Assembly: GCA_900548855.1 (NCBI GenBank)
Contig: URMF01000032.1
Span: 1 to 41,738 of the forward strand
Reading direction: 5' to 3'
DNA: 41,738 bases
DNA from: an uncultured Eubacteriales bacterium
GTDB taxonomy: Bacteria; Bacillota; Clostridia; Lachnospirales; Lachnospiraceae
The notes beneath the pieces were generated by a model. It was not told the DNA's origin. It saw only the letters and a program-made list of their open reading frames with translations, and made no database searches. The translations under genes and the position numbers were made by a program. This document shows positions 26,260-34,695 of this stretch, in pieces; the first letter of the stretch is position 1; each line of letters opens with the position of its first letter.

Positions 26260-26304
26260 TTGCCAAGCATATGAGAAAATGCTCCAGTGGACGATTTTTG
26301 AGTG
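26260..26304. repeat. Palindromic direct repeat, copy 2
   Basis: It shares CATATGAGAAAATG and ATTTTTGAGT with copy 1 at 26130-26173; about three quarters of the bases agree across the unit. The centre (CTCCAGTGGACG) is close to self-complementary, so the unit can form a hairpin. No gene lies between 26305 and 26681: two promoter-like sites are seen (TTGAAG 26452 with TACATT 26475, and the site at 26600), the rest is AT-rich. Confidence 0.6.
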
Positions 26305-26599
26305 AAAAAGCTTTATTATTCGTAAATATACTAGAACATCAGGGAAAAGTCAAATAAATATATAATTGATGAGAACGATTTTTATATAAGTAGAGTTAGA
26401 GTGGCAGGGAATTTAAAAATGTGAAGTTTTGTTAAAATTTTTTCTGTCTCGTTGAAGAAATATTTTTTTTATGATACATTAATGATAAGAGTCAGGTTTT
26501 TCTGTTTTAACAAGGGGAAGGGGGCAATTGTCATATTGCCAAATAAAACTGAGGAAAAAGTAATTTCTTAGTAAATTATGACAGTATTCTTTTTTATGC

Positions 26600-26627
26600 T
26601 TGAAAAGATGTTTGATTATGTTAAAAT
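26600..26627 (+). promoter_or_regulatory. Sigma-A promoter for the VanW/G5 operon
   Basis: TTGAAA (26600-26605) and TAAAAT (26622-26627) are spaced by 16 bases; the start codon of the VanW gene follows at 26682 with an AAGGA site. Confidence 0.6.
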
Positions 26628-26681
26628 GGTCTACGTATAAGATGCGATAATGATAAATATATAGATTAAGGACTGATTATT

Positions 26682-28211
26682 ATGAAGAAGAAAAGCATTT
26701 TAAAAGTATTTGCATTATTAATACTGGCAGGAGTGATTACTGTATCATCCTATCACATGGCGGCTGCCAAGGAGGAGAAACAGACCATATATGCAGGTGT
26801 ATACTTAGATAGTGTGTATGTGGGTGGTCTGACGAAGGAAGAAGCCATGGAGGAATACGATAAGTATATTGATGGAATCGAAGATTTGAAACTTACCCTT
26901 ACTACATCAGTGGGCGCTTACTCTACATCTTTAAAGGACATTGGTGTTACAGTGTCGGTGGAGGATGCCGTGGATACCGCTTTTAATTATGGACGTCAGG
27001 GAAATATTCTTACGAGATACAAAGAAATCAAGGCATTAGAGGAAGAGAATGTTGTATTGATTCCGGAAAAGCAGTTTGAAGAAGGGAAACTGAAGGAAAA
27101 GCTTGAAAATGAAACCGGTGATATTGTAACAGAGCCAAAGAATGCTTCGATTGAACGGCAGAATGGTGAATTTATTGTATATGATGGTGAAGTGGGAACA
27201 ACCATCAAGGTGAATGAGACGGTACAGGCAGTAAAGGATGCTTTTGCAAAACCTTGGGAACAAAAGGATATTAAGCTCGCTGCGGTAGTGGAAGAAGAAC
27301 AGCCACAATATACAGCGGAGGATTTTTATAACATAGATGATGTGATGGGACAGTCCGTAACGAATTATAATTCGGGAAATACTGCCCGAAGCCAGAATCT
27401 TGCTACGGGTGCCAGCAAAGTAAGCGGAACCGTGCTAATGCCGGGAGAGCAGTTTTCTATGTACAATACCGTTTCACCATTTACAGAGGAGAATGGTTAT
27501 GCGAATGCGGGACAGTATGTGAATAACGGAAGTGGTCTGGAATTAGTGGATGGTCTTGGTGGAGGTATCTGCCAGGTTTCCACAACGCTTTATAATGCGG
27601 TTTTGAAGGCAGAATTGCAGGTGGATGAGCGTTATCCCCATTCTCTTACAGTCAGCTATGCGGACAAAGGAAGAGACGCTGCCATTGCAGGAGATTATAT
27701 GGACTTTAAATTTACCAATGATACGGAATATCCGATTTATATTGAAGGATACGCAGGTGGAGGTTCCATTTCCTTTGCTATATATGGACACGATACAAGG
27801 CCTTCCAACCGGACAATCGACTTTGAGAGTAAGGTGATTAACACGATTGAGCCGGGTGACCCGGAGGAAATAAAGGATGATACTCTGGAGGAAGGAAAAG
27901 AGGTAGTGGAGCAGGAAGCACATACAGGATATTATGTGGAACTCTGGAAGAACATATATATTGATGGTGTATTGACCGATTCTGTTAAGGTGAATGGCAG
28001 CAGTTATACCGCACAGGCAGCGAAGATTCGGGTAGGTACGAAAAAGGTTGAGAAAAAGCCAGATAAAAAGAAAGATACAAGCGATAAGACTACAGAGAAA
28101 AATGATGATTCCGGTAATAGTGACACACCGGCTGACCCTCCGGCAGATACGACAGAAGCACCAGCAAGTACGGAGGCACCAACAGGTTCTGGGAAAGGAG
28201 AAGATGAATGA
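26682..28211 (+). CDS. Secreted VanW/G5 domain cell-wall protein
   Basis: The 509-residue protein has a signal peptide (1-29, ending AAA), a region with peptidoglycan-binding-4-like segments (about 40-210), a VanW domain (about 222-360) with its hallmark GGGICQVSTTLYNA and ERYPHSLTVSYAD, a G5-like domain (about 385-455), and a low-complexity Lys/Asp then Pro/Thr/Ala tail (about 460-509). VanW domains accompany some vancomycin-resistance clusters but are common in clostridial wall proteins without that role; nothing here points to resistance. The product probably binds the wall. The next gene overlaps its stop by 4 bases. Confidence 0.92.
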   Translation: MKKKSILKVFALLILAGVITVSSYHMAAAKEEKQTIYAGVYLDSVYVGGLTKEEAMEEYDKYIDGIEDLKLTLTTSVGAYSTSLKDIGVTVSVEDAVDTAFNYGRQGNILTRYKEIKALEEENVVLIPEKQFEEGKLKEKLENETGDIVTEPKNASIERQNGEFIVYDGEVGTTIKVNETVQAVKDAFAKPWEQKDIKLAAVVEEEQPQYTAEDFYNIDDVMGQSVTNYNSGNTARSQNLATGASKVSGTVLMPGEQFSMYNTVSPFTEENGYANAGQYVNNGSGLELVDGLGGGICQVSTTLYNAVLKAELQVDERYPHSLTVSYADKGRDAAIAGDYMDFKFTNDTEYPIYIEGYAGGGSISFAIYGHDTRPSNRTIDFESKVINTIEPGDPEEIKDDTLEEGKEVVEQEAHTGYYVELWKNIYIDGVLTDSVKVNGSSYTAQAAKIRVGTKKVEKKPDKKKDTSDKTTEKNDDSGNSDTPADPPADTTEAPASTEAPTGSGKGEDE

Positions 28212-29209
28212 GAACTGGTAAATTGCCAGAGCATACATTCAAACGTTCCGTAATTAATCCAATTCGGTATCGCAGAAAGGATACCGTTCTTCGTGCAGCA
28301 ATTGGACATGATGGGGCAGTGTTTGGCGATATGGTAACATCCATGGCCACCACTGCCTTTTGTTATATGGGAAATGAATTATATGCTTTTGATAATGCAG
28401 TGAATAATATAATTGCAGCAGGCGGAAAACCGTATGGGGCTTCCGTTGCTATACTTCTGCCGGAACACAGCGAGGAGGCAGTCCTTAGAAAAATTACCGA
28501 TAATCTCTGCAGGAAAGCAGAGGAATACCAGATTGAGATTTTTGCAGGACATACCGAACTGGTACCTTCTGTAGTAAAGCCCACGGTTACGGTTACTGCT
28601 TATGGCAGAACGCTTTGGGAGAACCGTTATGAAATGGTAAAGCCGGGAATGGATGTTGTTATGACAAAATGGACAGGGCTTTATGGCGGTGCGATTCTTG
28701 CCAGTCTGAAACAGGAAGAGTTAATTACCAGGTATCCTGTAAGCTATGTCAGGACAGCTGCCGGATATATGAAGTATACGTCATTAATGCCGGAGCTTGC
28801 GGCAATAGAGGCGGCAGTCGCGGAGAACCCTGACTGCATTTTTGCTGCCCATGATGTATCAAATGGAGGAGTGTTTGGTGCGTTGTGGCAGTTGTTATCC
28901 GCATGCAATTGTGGTGGAAGATTCGAGGTGGAAGCAATACCAATGAAGCAGGAAATTATTGAGGTATGCGAATATTTTGACATCAATCCCTATATGATGA
29001 ATGGACAGGGAAGCCTGCTCTTAATAACGGATAATGGCGAAGCCTTCGTAAACACTATGAAGGCTGCAGGGGTAGAGGCAAATGTAATCGGGAAGACGAC
29101 AAAGGAAAAAGACCGGGTAATCGTAATTGAGGAGGACGAGCGTTTTTTAGTGCCGCCAAAGGGTGATGCATTGAATGCTGTTTTTTATGGACAGCCTCTT
29201 CCGGTATAA
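28208..29209 (+). CDS. AIR-synthase/HypE-like protein
   Basis: The 333-residue protein has the two-part fold of AIR-synthase-related enzymes (PurM, HypE, SelD, ThiL): an N-terminal half (about 30-140; GHDGAVF, FCYMGNELYAFDNAVNNIIAAGG) and a C-terminal half (about 155-300; MTKWTGLYGGAIL, AAHDVSNGGVFGALWQL). HAxDVSxGG-type motifs are typical of the C-terminal AIRS domain. It lacks the C-terminal Cys of HypE and no hydrogenase genes are nearby, so it is probably not HypE proper. It is coupled to the VanW gene (4-base ATGA overlap) and is followed by Lrp and aminotransferase genes, suggesting an amino-acid-linked role. The substrate is unknown. Confidence 0.82.
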   Translation: MRTGKLPEHTFKRSVINPIRYRRKDTVLRAAIGHDGAVFGDMVTSMATTAFCYMGNELYAFDNAVNNIIAAGGKPYGASVAILLPEHSEEAVLRKITDNLCRKAEEYQIEIFAGHTELVPSVVKPTVTVTAYGRTLWENRYEMVKPGMDVVMTKWTGLYGGAILASLKQEELITRYPVSYVRTAAGYMKYTSLMPELAAIEAAVAENPDCIFAAHDVSNGGVFGALWQLLSACNCGGRFEVEAIPMKQEIIEVCEYFDINPYMMNGQGSLLLITDNGEAFVNTMKAAGVEANVIGKTTKEKDRVIVIEEDERFLVPPKGDALNAVFYGQPLPV

Positions 29210-29255
29210 ATATTTGAGGCAGTATTTATTGTTTGTCAGGGAGCAGGAAAGGAAG

Positions 29256-29753
29256 ATGAATATGCAGAATATGAGAACAAAGATATTGAAATTGTTAGAA
29301 AATAATTCCAAAATGGATACGAAGGATATGGCTACTATGCTGGGGCTGGATGAAGCAGTTGTGATAAATACAATCCAGGATATGGAGCAGGAGCAGATTA
29401 TCTGCGGTTACAATACAGTAATTAACTGGGATAAGACCGATGATGAAAGGGTAACGGCTTTGATTGAGGTAAAGGTAGCTCCTCAGCGTGGAGAGGGCTT
29501 CGACCGTGTCGCAGAACGGATTTACAATTATGAGGAGGTAACCTCGCTTTATCTTATGTCCGGAGGGTTTGACATGACAGTATTTATTGAGGGCAAGACC
29601 ATGAAGGAGGTTGCACAGTTTGTTGCACGTAAATTAGCGCCGATGGAGGGAGTTCTCAGCACCTCCACTCATTTTGTGCTTAAGAAATACAAGGAGACCG
29701 GAACAAAGCTGGAACAACAAAGGAAGGATGAAAGGCTGGTGGTGACGGCATGA
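29256..29753 (+). CDS. Lrp/AsnC-family transcriptional regulator
   Basis: The protein of about 165 residues has an N-terminal winged helix-turn-helix (about 5-55; ILKLLENNSKMDTKDMATML) and a C-terminal RAM ligand-binding domain (about 65-145; VTSLYLMSGGFDMTVFIEG). These regulators bind amino acids and often control neighbouring amino-acid genes. The ATG at 29256 or 29262 is the start, because GGAAAGGA lies just upstream; an earlier ATG at 29175 would run into the preceding gene. It overlaps the aminotransferase start by 4 bases, so the two are coupled. Confidence 0.92.
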   Translation: MNMQNMRTKILKLLENNSKMDTKDMATMLGLDEAVVINTIQDMEQEQIICGYNTVINWDKTDDERVTALIEVKVAPQRGEGFDRVAERIYNYEEVTSLYLMSGGFDMTVFIEGKTMKEVAQFVARKLAPMEGVLSTSTHFVLKKYKETGTKLEQQRKDERLVVTA

Positions 29754-30913
29754 GAAATCCACTATCTGATAAAGTGATTAAAATGAAGCCTTCTGGTATC
29801 CGTAAATTTTTTGACATTGTAAGTGAGATGCCGGATGCCATTTCGTTAGGTGTCGGTGAGCCGGATTTTGATACTCCATGGAATGTGAGGGAAGAGGGGA
29901 TTTATTCTCTGGAAAAGGGACGAACCTTTTATACCTCCAATGCCGGGCTGTTAGAGCTTCGTCAGGCAATTTGCGAATATATGGACAGAAGATTTCATGT
30001 TGCCTATAATCCAAAGAAAGAGGTACTCCTTACAGTTGGAGGAAGTGAAGGAATAGATGTGGCACTCCGGGCAATGTTAAATCCCGGGGATGAAGTAATC
30101 ATACCGGAGCCGTGCTTTGTATCCTATGTGCCCTGTGTGGAGCTGGCAGATGGTGTTCCGGTGACAATTTCCCTGAAGAATGAAAACCAGTTCCGTCTGA
30201 CGAGAGAAGAATTAGAAGCGGCTATTACGGACCGGACAAAAATACTAATGCTGTCTTATCCGAATAATCCGACGGGTGCGGTAATGAAGCGGGAAGATTT
30301 GGAAGCCATTGCTGAGGTTGTTGTCAGGCATGACATTTATGTTATTTCCGATGAAATCTATGCAGAGCTTACATACAATAGTGGGCATGTCAGTATTGCT
30401 TCGCTTCCGGGTATGCGGGAGCGGACAGTTGTGATTAATGGATTTTCCAAGGCCTTTGCAATGACCGGATGGAGACTGGGGTATGCAATGGCACCTGCCA
30501 TGATTATGGAGCAGATGATAAAAATTCATCAGTATGCTATCATGTGTGCGCCTACTACAAGCCAATATGCGGCGGTTGCGGCACTGCGGGATTGTGACAG
30601 GGATGTGGAAAGGATGAGGGAGTCTTACGACCAGAGAAGACGGTATCTGTTAAATGAATTTAAGGAAATGGGCTTAGCCTGTTTTGAGCCTTATGGAGCA
30701 TTTTATATGTTTCCGTGTATTAAAGAATTTGGAATGACTTCTGAGGAATTTGCAACAAAGCTTTTGAATGCCAAGAAGGTGGCAGTGGTTCCCGGCAGTG
30801 CATTTGGAGAGTGTGGAGAAGGGTTTCTCCGGGTTTCCTATGCATATTCTTTGGAGGAGCTGAAGGTTGCCGTTGGAAGGATAAAGGAATTTATTGAGGA
30901 GCTTCGGGGATAG
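29750..30913 (+). CDS. Class I/II PLP-dependent aminotransferase
   Basis: The 387-residue protein is of the aspartate-aminotransferase fold. It has GVGEPDFDTP (35-44), YPNNPTG (170-176) with the PLP-contacting Asn, SDEIYAELTY (200-209) with the Asp that binds pyridine nitrogen, and NGFSKAFAMTGWRLGY (230-245) with the Schiff-base Lys at 234. A C-terminal Arg in FLRVSYA should bind the substrate carboxylate. Its coupling to the Lrp gene argues for amino-acid biosynthesis or catabolism under that regulator. The donor specificity cannot be fixed from sequence; aspartate or aromatic activity are both possible. Confidence 0.92.
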   Translation: MRNPLSDKVIKMKPSGIRKFFDIVSEMPDAISLGVGEPDFDTPWNVREEGIYSLEKGRTFYTSNAGLLELRQAICEYMDRRFHVAYNPKKEVLLTVGGSEGIDVALRAMLNPGDEVIIPEPCFVSYVPCVELADGVPVTISLKNENQFRLTREELEAAITDRTKILMLSYPNNPTGAVMKREDLEAIAEVVVRHDIYVISDEIYAELTYNSGHVSIASLPGMRERTVVINGFSKAFAMTGWRLGYAMAPAMIMEQMIKIHQYAIMCAPTTSQYAAVAALRDCDRDVERMRESYDQRRRYLLNEFKEMGLACFEPYGAFYMFPCIKEFGMTSEEFATKLLNAKKVAVVPGSAFGECGEGFLRVSYAYSLEELKVAVGRIKEFIEELRG

Positions 30914-30941
30914 ACACCTGTACTAGAGAAAGGAAAAAGAT

Positions 30942-31433
30942 ATGTTAAATATTGTATTACATGAGCCGGAGATGCCGGCAAATACAGGAAATATAGGTAG
31001 AACCTGTGTAGCGACGGGCACCAGGCTTCATCTGATTGAACCGCTGGGTTTTCGGATAAATGACAAAATGATTAAACGTGCGGGCATGGATTACTGGGAT
31101 AAACTAGATGTGACAACCTATGTCAGCTACGAGGATTTTCTCGAGAAAAATCCTGGAGCAAAAATATATATGGCGACCACTAAGTCGAAACAGACCTATA
31201 CGGATGTGCATTTTGAAGAGGACTGCTATATAATGTTTGGCAAGGAAAGTGCAGGAATTCCGGAAGAGATTTTATTGGATAATAAGGAAACCTGTGTAAG
31301 GATTCCCATGTTAGATGAGATACGGTCGCTGAATTTATCAAATTCTGTGGCAATTGTGCTCTATGAAGCCTTGCGGCAGAATGACTTTCCGAATTTCCAA
31401 ATGGAGGGACAGCTTCACAGATATGAGTGGTAG
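30942..31433 (+). CDS. trmL: tRNA (cytidine(34)-2'-O)-methyltransferase TrmL
   Basis: The 163-residue protein matches TrmL in length and SPOUT motifs: EPEMPANTGNIGRTC (motif 1), FGKESAGIPEEI (motif 2) and IPMLDEIRSLNLSNSVAIVL (motif 3), which together form the trefoil knot and S-adenosylmethionine site. It methylates the 2'-O of the wobble base C34 (and U34) of certain leucine tRNAs. AGGAAAAAG lies 5 bases upstream of the ATG. It stands 28 bases after the aminotransferase and 92 bases before mutS2, a neighbourhood typical of Clostridia. Confidence 0.95.
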   Translation: MLNIVLHEPEMPANTGNIGRTCVATGTRLHLIEPLGFRINDKMIKRAGMDYWDKLDVTTYVSYEDFLEKNPGAKIYMATTKSKQTYTDVHFEEDCYIMFGKESAGIPEEILLDNKETCVRIPMLDEIRSLNLSNSVAIVLYEALRQNDFPNFQMEGQLHRYEW

Positions 31434-31525
31434 ACTGCTTTCATTTTGGAAAGGTCTGTGGTAAAATAATTATATTTATGCAAGGATACTGATTGACAAG
31501 CCGAAGCAAGCAGAAAGGGTATGTC

Positions 31526-33919
31526 ATGAATAAGCGAACATTAAGAGTATTGGAATATTATAAAATTATAGAACAGTTAACAGGGTTTGCAACCTGCCCG
31601 GCGGGCAAGCGCATGTGTGAACGGTTAAAGCCCTCTGTGGATAAAACAGAGATTGAAAAAAACCAGGAGGAGACAGCAGATGCACTGGCAAGAGTATACC
31701 AGCATGGCAGTCTTTCTTTTTCGGGGGTATATCCCATTGGCGAGGCTATGAAACGTGTGGCGGTAGGAGCGGCATTGTCTGTCAGTGAACTGCTGGATAT
31801 AGCGAAGCTTCTTAAGGTGGCAGAAAATGCAAGGCAGTATGGTGAACAGGTGCAGGATAAGGATGATTCCGGCGTGAACACCAGACAGGATTCCCTGACA
31901 GGGTACTTTGAGAGCCTGATGCCGCTGCAGCATCTGGCAAGAGAGATTAACCGTTGTATTTTATCAGAGGATGAGATTGCAGATGATGCATCCTCTGCTC
32001 TTAAGGATATCCGGAGAAGTATAAAGGCAGCAAATGGAAAAGTGCACGAGGTGTTAAATGGGATTGTGGCAAAGCAGACAAATCAGGCTATGCTGCAGGA
32101 TTCTATTGTCACAATGCGGAACGGGCGCTATTGTATTCCGGTTAAAGCAGAATATAAGGGACAATTTCCGGGCATGGTACATGACCAGTCCTCTACCGGT
32201 TCCACCTTCTTTATTGAACCCATGGCGGTAGTAAATCTCAACAATGAGTTGAAGGAATTAGCGGTGAAGGAAGCCATGGAGATTGAGAAAATACTGGCGA
32301 ACTTAAGTGAGCAGGTGGCGATCTCAAAAGAGAGTATCGAAATGGATGCAGAGCTTTTGATAAAACTGGATTTTATATTTGCCAAGGCGGCTTTTGCAAA
32401 ATCCTATGACGGAACGCAGCCGAAATTTAATGATAAGGGAATCATTGAAATCAAGCAGGGCAGACACCCGTTGCTGGAGAAGCATTCCGTTGTTCCCGTT
32501 GATATCCGGTTAGGAGAGGATTTTACAATGTTAATTATTACGGGTCCCAATACCGGCGGCAAGACGGTTTCCCTGAAAACACTGGGACTGTTTACACTAA
32601 TGGGACAATCTGGGTTGCATATTCCGGCATTTCAGGGCTCAAGGCTTTCGGTATTCCGGGATGTGTTTGCGGATATTGGGGATGAGCAGAGCATTGAACA
32701 GAGTTTAAGTACCTTTTCATCCCATATGTCCAACATCGTATATATTATGAAGCATTCGACAGAGGACACGCTGGTTCTTTTTGATGAGCTGGGAGGAGGA
32801 ACAGACCCGGTAGAGGGCTCGGCGCTGGCAATCGCCATTTTAAATGACCTGCATAACCGGAATATCCGGTGCATGGCCACAACCCACTACAGTGAGCTTA
32901 AAACCTTTGCTATGACCACAGTGGGAATCGAAAATGCCTGCTGTGAATTTGATGTGGATACGTTAAGTCCTACCTATCATTTATTGATTGGAATACCGGG
33001 CAAGTCCAATGCATTTGCCATTGCAAAGAAATTAGGGCTGGCAGATTCCGTAATTGAGAGTGCAAAATCCCAGATGGATAATGATGCTATTGATATGGAA
33101 GCGATTCTTGCAGATTTGGAGAACTCCAAACGCACGATTGAACAGGAGCAGCAGGAGATTGCCGCCAATAAGGAAGAAATCCAGAAATTGAAAAATCGTC
33201 TGGCATCTAAGAATGAACATATAGAGCAGCGCAGGCAGGATATACTGCGCAATGCGAGAGAGGAAGCGAGAGATATTCTGGAGGAGGCAAAGGCATTTGC
33301 AGATGCGTCCATCCGGAAATACAATAACTGGGAGAAGAAGCCGCAGACTGCAAGTAATAAGGAGATGGAGAAGGAACGCGGTGAAATCCGGGCGAAGTTA
33401 AATGCCGTAAACGGAAAGCTGGAATACCAGGCACCGAACCGTAAATCTAAGAACAAACCGACAGACTTTCGGCTGGGAGACACAGTACATGTAATCAGCT
33501 TGAATCTGGATGGTACGGTGCGCTCACTGCCAAACCAGAAAGGGGAAATGACGGTACAGATGGGTATTTTGCAGAGTACGGTTAAAATAAGCGATGTGGA
33601 ACTGGTGGAGGAAGAGAAAAAGCAGTCTAAGCAGCAAAAAACAGCACAGTACCGTGCCTCTGTGAATAAGACAAAGTCGATAAAGCCGGAAATCAACCTG
33701 TTGGGTATGACAGTGGATGAGGCAGTCATGGAGTTGGATAAATATCTGGATGATGCCTGTTTGTCACATTTAAACCAGGTGCGGGTGGTACATGGAAAAG
33801 GAACCGGCGCTTTGCGGAGGGGAATCCATGAATATCTGAAACGGCAGTCTTATGTGAAGTCCTTCCGGCTGGGAGAGTTTGGTGAGGGGGACGCAGGCGT
33901 CACCATTGTAGAGCTGTAG
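31526..33919 (+). CDS. mutS2: MutS2-type endonuclease/ribosome-rescue ATPase
   Basis: The protein of 797 residues has the MutS core domains III and V without the mismatch-binding domain I, a Walker A GPNTGGKT (340-347), Walker B VLFDELGGGTDP (about 415), a coiled coil (about 515-620), and a C-terminal Smr domain (about 720-797) with NLLGMTVDEAV and VRVVHGKGTGALR. This is the MutS2/RqcU order. MutS2 has been described in suppression of recombination and, in Bacillus, in rescue of collided ribosomes. The ATG at 31526 is chosen because AAAGGG lies upstream and it matches family starts; a TTG at 31493 lies earlier in frame. Confidence 0.95.
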   Translation: MNKRTLRVLEYYKIIEQLTGFATCPAGKRMCERLKPSVDKTEIEKNQEETADALARVYQHGSLSFSGVYPIGEAMKRVAVGAALSVSELLDIAKLLKVAENARQYGEQVQDKDDSGVNTRQDSLTGYFESLMPLQHLAREINRCILSEDEIADDASSALKDIRRSIKAANGKVHEVLNGIVAKQTNQAMLQDSIVTMRNGRYCIPVKAEYKGQFPGMVHDQSSTGSTFFIEPMAVVNLNNELKELAVKEAMEIEKILANLSEQVAISKESIEMDAELLIKLDFIFAKAAFAKSYDGTQPKFNDKGIIEIKQGRHPLLEKHSVVPVDIRLGEDFTMLIITGPNTGGKTVSLKTLGLFTLMGQSGLHIPAFQGSRLSVFRDVFADIGDEQSIEQSLSTFSSHMSNIVYIMKHSTEDTLVLFDELGGGTDPVEGSALAIAILNDLHNRNIRCMATTHYSELKTFAMTTVGIENACCEFDVDTLSPTYHLLIGIPGKSNAFAIAKKLGLADSVIESAKSQMDNDAIDMEAILADLENSKRTIEQEQQEIAANKEEIQKLKNRLASKNEHIEQRRQDILRNAREEARDILEEAKAFADASIRKYNNWEKKPQTASNKEMEKERGEIRAKLNAVNGKLEYQAPNRKSKNKPTDFRLGDTVHVISLNLDGTVRSLPNQKGEMTVQMGILQSTVKISDVELVEEEKKQSKQQKTAQYRASVNKTKSIKPEINLLGMTVDEAVMELDKYLDDACLSHLNQVRVVHGKGTGALRRGIHEYLKRQSYVKSFRLGEFGEGDAGVTIVEL

Positions 33920-33972
33920 GGGAGAACCGGTTTTACAACTATATGACAAAACCGAAAAGATTGGAGGCAGGA

Positions 33973-34680
33973 ATGGATAAGAAAAAAATATTGATAGTAG
34001 ATGATGATGAAAATATTGCAGAGTTAATCTCTCTCTATCTGATAAAGGAATGCTTTGATACAGAAATTGCGTTAAATGGAGAAGAGGCGCTTGAAAAGTT
34101 TAAAGAATATCAGCCGCAGCTGGTTTTACTGGATATTATGCTGCCGGGAATTGATGGCTATGATGTGTGCAGGGAGATTCGGAAGGACAGCAATGTACCA
34201 ATTATCATGCTTTCCGCAAAGGGAGAGGTATTTGATAAGGTGCTGGGCTTGAAAATCGGTGCGGATGATTATATGGTAAAACCCTTTGATTCCAATGAGT
34301 TGGTTGCCAGGGTACAGGCCATTTTGCGAAGAGCTGCGCAAAAGGAGGATATCCATAATGCTGTACCGGCAGAGGAACAGGGTGAGTGTGTTAAATATGA
34401 TGGCTTGACCGTCAACCTCACCGGATATTCTGTTATTTATAATGGAAATATGGTAGAAATGCCGCCAAAGGAATTAGAACTTTTATATTTTCTTGCCAGC
34501 AGCCCGAATCAGGTCTTTACCAGGGAACAGCTTTTAGATAAAATCTGGGGTTACGATTATATTGGAGATACGCGGACTGTGGATGTACATGTTAAACGTG
34601 TCAGGGAAAAGATAAAGGATAGAGGTAATTGGTCTATTGCAACCGTGTGGGGAATCGGATATAAGTTTGAAGTAAAATAG
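33973..34680 (+). CDS. OmpR-family response regulator
   Basis: The 235-residue protein has a receiver domain (1-120) with DDD (10-12), phosphoacceptor Asp54 (LLDIMLPGID), Lys in MVKPFDSNEL and a DNA-binding domain (about 140-233) with MPPKELELLYFLASSP and RTVDVHVKRVREKI. It resembles the PhoP/WalR type with WGYDYIGDTRTVDVHV. The ATG at 33973 has GGAGG 5 bases upstream, which outweighs an in-frame ATG at 33943. The cognate kinase starts 15 bases downstream. The target genes are not evident, but position next to housekeeping genes suggests a core regulator. Confidence 0.92.
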   Translation: MDKKKILIVDDDENIAELISLYLIKECFDTEIALNGEEALEKFKEYQPQLVLLDIMLPGIDGYDVCREIRKDSNVPIIMLSAKGEVFDKVLGLKIGADDYMVKPFDSNELVARVQAILRRAAQKEDIHNAVPAEEQGECVKYDGLTVNLTGYSVIYNGNMVEMPPKELELLYFLASSPNQVFTREQLLDKIWGYDYIGDTRTVDVHVKRVREKIKDRGNWSIATVWGIGYKFEVK

Positions 34681-34695
34681 CCGGGGTGAAGCAAA

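Noticed and set aside
26482..26571. 29-codon frame starting ATGATAAGAGTC after a promoter-like site
   Set aside because: No ribosome binding site and the start would be nearly at the transcription start; no membrane or other recognisable features.
26682..28211. VanW as evidence of a vancomycin-resistance cluster
   Set aside because: No vanA/vanH/vanX or ligase genes are present and VanW/G5 proteins are common in Clostridia without resistance.
28208..29209. Calling the AIR-synthase-like gene hypE
   Set aside because: No other hydrogenase maturation or structural genes are nearby and the C-terminal Cys of HypE is absent.
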